A DNA stretch of 64,000 bases, taken from the NCBI GenBank assembly GCA_045600865.1, contig JAZRYS010000261.1, positions 7,150 to 71,149 of the forward strand, given 5' to 3'. A program made the position numbers and the translations under genes. The notes under the pieces are model-generated. The model did no database searches and was not told the origin of the DNA. It worked only from the letters and a program-made list of their open reading frames with translations. Source of the DNA: Aphodosoma sp045600865. Lineage in GTDB: Bacteria > Bacteroidota > Bacteroidia > Bacteroidales > Paludibacteraceae. Below are positions 60,918 to 64,000 of this stretch, piece after piece; the first letter of the stretch is position 1, and each line of letters opens with the position of its first letter.

Positions 60918-62335
60918 ATCTTTATATCTATTACTTTTTCGATTGTTGTGAAATATGGATAATAATTCCTTTGGTCATAAATCGGTTTATACGAATTACA
61001 ACCAAGATCATGTGCAGTCATAGGATTATCGCCTTTGATTCTAAAACATAGATATGTTTCACCAGAGGTTGCAAAACCTAATGATTTCAAGAATGAAGCA
61101 TCAGCAAGTACTGGCTCTTCTGCGTCAAGTTCATATAGATATGCCTCGTTCTTGTGGTGAATCAATAGATAGTTTGGTACTACTGCAAAATCTTCTTTGA
61201 ACATAGAACCTTTTCTACCATCTGAACGGACATAATACAACTTATTCTGTAGTATGAGTTGTTTATGCCAATCCCCCTTATAGTAGCCAACGAGAACCGT
61301 ACTCTCAGATGTCTTTACTTGTGGAACTCGAACAGATGGAGCTACTTTTACACGGTTAAGTGCACTCTGTATGGCTTTTGCTATCTCTTGACCAAGACGA
61401 GGAGGAACTGCATTTCCTATCATCTTGTATGCATCCTTTATGTCGTCATATTCAAAGATGAAATTATCGGGGAAAGTCTGTATTCTAGCACATTCGCGCA
61501 CACTTAATCTTCTATACTCGCTCAATTTGTCTTTCTGGAAGTTCCAATTCTCATGACCGAAGTACATCATTTTTGGAGAAGAAGGATGCAATGGAGCAAA
61601 GTCGGCTGTTGCATTTATAGTGAAGGATGGTTGTTGCCAACCTCTTCGTCTGTTTCCTCGGTAATAAAATGAACCGAATTTAGAAGTCAGTACATCATGG
61701 TTTGGACGTATATGCTCAACGATTTTATCTTCTCTTCGACCAGAGTAGAAATTAGGCTTTTCTGTAATATCGCCAATCGCTCTCTCCAGGGTGACAAGTT
61801 CATCACATGTTGGGTTAGGAAATGTAAATGTCACATTCAATTCCTTCCTGAAACCAACAAAGAAAACCCTTTCACGATTCTGAGGAATGCGGAAATTCAC
61901 AGCATCAAGCAATGACCATTGAACATCATAATCTGCACTGTCAAGCCTATTTACAAAATCCTCAAACACTTCCTTGAACTTATCATCCAGCATACCTTTT
62001 ACATTCTCAATTACAAAGAATTTCGGTTGCTTTGCTTTGATAAGTTCTATGTATTTAAGGAACAACTGACCTCTTTCGTCATCAAGACCTTTTTGTTTTC
62101 CTCCCACACTCCATGACTGGCAAGGAGGTCCACCTACGAATCCGTCACAATCAGGAATCGAATTAGGGTCAATATTGCAGACATCACCAAGCACAAACTC
62201 TGTATTGGGATGATTGCGAATATATGTTGCACGACAATGCGGTTCGAACTCATTAGCCCAAACTACATTGAATCCTGCCTGCTCAAAGCCAAGGTCAAGA
62301 CCTCCACAACCTGCAAAGAATGATACTACTTTCAT
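60914..62335 (-). CDS. DNA cytosine-C5 methyltransferase M1
   Basis: The 473-residue protein has motifs I (FAGCGGLDLGFEQAGF), IV (GGPPCQSWSVGGK), VI (ENVKGM), VIII (QNRERVFFVGF), IX (RECARIQTFP) and X (MIGNAVPPRLGQEI). Residues about 335-473 form an unrecognised beta-rich extension (YYKGDWHKQLILQ, then YLCFRIKGDNP) different from that of M2. The two methyltransferases are only distantly related, consistent with modification of two different strand sequences of one asymmetric site. It is the first gene of M1-R1-M2-R2. Confidence 0.93.
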   Translation of the reverse strand: MKVVSFFAGCGGLDLGFEQAGFNVVWANEFEPHCRATYIRNHPNTEFVLGDVCNIDPNSIPDCDGFVGGPPCQSWSVGGKQKGLDDERGQLFLKYIELIKAKQPKFFVIENVKGMLDDKFKEVFEDFVNRLDSADYDVQWSLLDAVNFRIPQNRERVFFVGFRKELNVTFTFPNPTCDELVTLERAIGDITEKPNFYSGRREDKIVEHIRPNHDVLTSKFGSFYYRGNRRRGWQQPSFTINATADFAPLHPSSPKMMYFGHENWNFQKDKLSEYRRLSVRECARIQTFPDNFIFEYDDIKDAYKMIGNAVPPRLGQEIAKAIQSALNRVKVAPSVRVPQVKTSESTVLVGYYKGDWHKQLILQNKLYYVRSDGRKGSMFKEDFAVVPNYLLIHHKNEAYLYELDAEEPVLADASFLKSLGFATSGETYLCFRIKGDNPMTAHDLGCNSYKPIYDQRNYYPYFTTIEKVIDIKI

Positions 62336-62348
62336 CTTATTATGTTAA

Positions 62349-62726
62349 TCATTTCTTCGGCAGCACTTTTTTCTCATCCGATGCCAATCTGCGTTCTACT
62401 TTCTTAACATCTTCGCTTGCGGGAAGTGGTTCGGGAACAATTCCACGGCCAAGGAGCATATCGCGTACGGCTTTGTTGTTGTCAACGTATTCTTTCTCTA
62501 TGGATGGCATTCCATGAAGATCCTTCTGCTGGACATTTACGCTCGTCATCTCGGCAGCAAAATCCTTAGCCTTGATGCCAATAGTCGGGAAAAAATCGGC
62601 TATAGCACGTTTATCTGGTGCTCCCATCTTGCGTTTCAACATAGCAATATTCAGTCGAAAAAGTGCTTGGTCACCTTTACTGCGGATAAATCTGTCAAGC
62701 AGATTCTTTATTTCTTCTGACTTCAT
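62349..62726 (-). pseudogene. dinD fragment: C-terminal part of a DinD-like protein
   Basis: The 125-codon frame encodes only the C-terminal portion of Bacteroidetes DinD-type proteins: RSKGDQALF, then ADFFPTIGIKAKDFA, then NNKAVRDMLLGRGIVPEPLP and DVKKVERRLASDEKK. The N-terminal BRO-like domain (normally ~150 residues) is absent; the first ~13 codons are unrelated and only 28 nt separate it from the AlbA-type gene. It is probably a truncation product of insertion of the neighbours; a functional small protein cannot be excluded because the frame is intact. Confidence 0.65.
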
Positions 62727-62754
62727 TGTCGTTATGTCGTTTTGTTGCTACCTT

Positions 62755-64000
62755 TTATTCTGTTATCACTTCCCAATGTCCTCCGTTAGTTGGACCTATA
62801 TGCCGTATAACGCCAGCAGATTGCATGGCTACAAGATCTCGTTTGATTGTTTTCTCCGACACATTCAAGCTCATTGCAAGGTTCGGGGCATTTACAGGGA
62901 CATTATTAGGGACATTATTAGGGACATTTATTGTCCCCGCTTTTATCATCTCGTAAATTCTCTGCTGTCTTTCAGTGAGTTGCGATAATTTTACAGTATC
63001 ATTTATAGGGACATTTACCGTATCATTTACCTGAACATTCCGACCTTCTACCCTGTCTGTCACACCTGCACGAAGCTTCATCTCATCATACAAAGGGGTG
63101 AGCTTTATTCCGTTGCCTGTTTCAACCAAGAGTCCCTGAGATAACAGTTTCTTTAGGGTTACGGTATCGACGTTGCGTATGCTTTCGCCTCGTGAAACAC
63201 GATAGAGGGCAAGAAGATCAAAGGCGTTCAGTTTTTCCGTCGTGGAACGATTATGCTGAATTTCGTGTATCAGGAGCAGGAGGGCAGGGTCTTGAATAGT
63301 TCCGTGCAGACGGAGGCATACCTGCCACTCATCGGTCAGAGAGTAATCAGGAATAGGCTTACCTTCAGAAATGCTGATAGCAAACATGCGGTCAACACCT
63401 TGTCCACTCTTCTCGACAAGTCCTGTCCTCTGTAGCACTTCACTGATACGTCTGCTTCGTGGCATACTGTTAACAGACAAAATATTGTCTGCATCTACAC
63501 CCACAGGGAAACCTCCGGCATTGGTAATGACGAGCATGTCAGGGTATTGCTTGATAACAATATCGCTTTGTATGAACATTACTCTGTGGCAAATGGCATT
63601 GAGAACAGCTTCTCGTACAACATCTTCATTGAAAGCTGGCAGAGCGTAACGTGCGAACTTATCGCGATAATGCTGCAGTGGGTTACTTGCGGGTTGGTTG
63701 ATATAATCCCACACATGATCAACAAGCAGGAAAAGAGGTTCTCGGAACTCTGCTCTTGCCGTGTATTCTATCATGTGGTGATAGAGGCGATACTCTACAA
63801 CAACATTATCGCATGGCAAATGGCGGTAGATAACATCCGACTTTGCCAACAGGATGAGTGCTGCGTAGTTGAGATGACCATCTTTGTCCATCAGCATGAA
63901 ATCCCGTAATACCTGATTGGTTGGGATATTGTTGAACTCAGGCTTTTCCCATCTATCCGCATACTTTTTCTTCATCACGCGGATGGCCTCTTCGTCAAGG
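62755..64000 (-). CDS. AlbA/Schlafen-type ATP-binding transcriptional regulator, partial (N-terminus beyond right edge)
   Basis: The frame is open to the edge of the window (LDEEAIRVMKKKYADRW continues upstream of the apparent GTG at 63978), so the N-terminal AlbA_2 domain is cut off. Visible are the conserved middle region (VLRDFMLMDKDGHLNYAALILL), a GHKL-like ATP-binding part (FNEDVVREAVLNAICHRV, then VITNAGGFPVGV and GLVEKSGQGVDRMF) and C-terminal winged helices. The linker has repeats NVPNNVPNNVPVN; the end (SLNVSEKTIKRDLVAMQ) is a helix-turn-helix. Such proteins often accompany restriction systems and may regulate them. Confidence 0.85.
   Translation of the reverse strand, partial: LDEEAIRVMKKKYADRWEKPEFNNIPTNQVLRDFMLMDKDGHLNYAALILLAKSDVIYRHLPCDNVVVEYRLYHHMIEYTARAEFREPLFLLVDHVWDYINQPASNPLQHYRDKFARYALPAFNEDVVREAVLNAICHRVMFIQSDIVIKQYPDMLVITNAGGFPVGVDADNILSVNSMPRSRRISEVLQRTGLVEKSGQGVDRMFAISISEGKPIPDYSLTDEWQVCLRLHGTIQDPALLLLIHEIQHNRSTTEKLNAFDLLALYRVSRGESIRNVDTVTLKKLLSQGLLVETGNGIKLTPLYDEMKLRAGVTDRVEGRNVQVNDTVNVPINDTVKLSQLTERQQRIYEMIKAGTINVPNNVPNNVPVNAPNLAMSLNVSEKTIKRDLVAMQSAGVIRHIGPTNGGHWEVITE

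Noticed and set aside
56695..62335. LlaJI- or McrBC-like system
   Set aside because: Both R proteins resemble each other and neither has AAA/GTPase motifs, which those systems need.
53531..64000. Defence island as a prophage
   Set aside because: No structural, integrase or lysis genes and no att-like repeats are visible; only the DinD fragment has possible phage associations.

Overview
The window looks like a chromosomal segment from a member of the Bacteroidales, most likely a Prevotella-like gut or oral anaerobe; genus is not resolvable by eye. The signs are: promoters of the Bacteroidetes type (-33 TTTG or TTG, 19-20 nt gap, then TAnnTTTGC) in front of nearly every transcription unit, a type IX secretion (T9SS) cargo protein, PorT- and GldB-type proteins, two BspA-like leucine-rich repeat proteins, the rpmB-rpmG-DUF4295 cluster, and tRNA genes without an encoded CCA.

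Layout. 1-13.0 kb (minus strand): a BspA-like surface protein cut by the left edge, remnants of an AAA-ATPase gene pair, then a 2874-residue YDG-repeat T9SS cargo protein followed at one base by an OmpA-family protein. 13.0-22.4 kb: mutS2 and an alpha/beta hydrolase-LysM fusion, tRNA-Glu, infC-rpmI-rplT, pnp, tRNA-Arg, a 4Fe-4S ferredoxin and a PorT-like barrel. 22.4-32.5 kb (minus): a long envelope and DNA-repair run, GldA-like ABC ATPase, ruvB, a flippase, mreB-mreC-mreD-mrdA-rodA, and recA. 32.6-36.3 kb (plus): gldB, a Fur-family regulator, an S37-like peptidase and a Big_2 lipoprotein. 36.5-41.8 kb (minus): DUF4295, rpmG and rpmB, then two Wza-like lipoproteins with a Wzc-like tyrosine autokinase. 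42.0-52.1 kb (plus): tRNA-Gln and a BspA-like gene that is the first cistron of folA, an M23-less membrane protein, dxr, rseP and an ABC-F ATPase; then mdh. 52.2-64 kb: a DUF6266-like gene and a defence island on the minus strand that runs off the right edge.

The defence island is the most interesting part. It holds (a) a restriction-modification system with two different cytosine-C5 methyltransferases alternating with two homologous but distinct endonuclease subunits, an arrangement like heterodimeric enzymes of the BbvCI type, and (b) downstream, four tightly overlapping genes: a small protein with a Fic-antitoxin-like N-terminus, an HNH nuclease, a PIN-GNAT-EVE-like three-domain protein, and an ASCH-domain protein. 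I do not recognise (b) as a described system. A DinD fragment lacking its N-terminal half and an AlbA/Schlafen-type ATP-binding regulator lie upstream.

A second unexplained signal is non-coding. Three intergenic regions (13411-13460, 42218-42267, 52399-52491) carry arrays with an 11-nt period in which a hexamer is repeated in direct orientation and then switches to its reverse complement. The first two also share flanking sequence, so they belong to one dispersed element family. Assignments are from reading the sequence; no database search was run.
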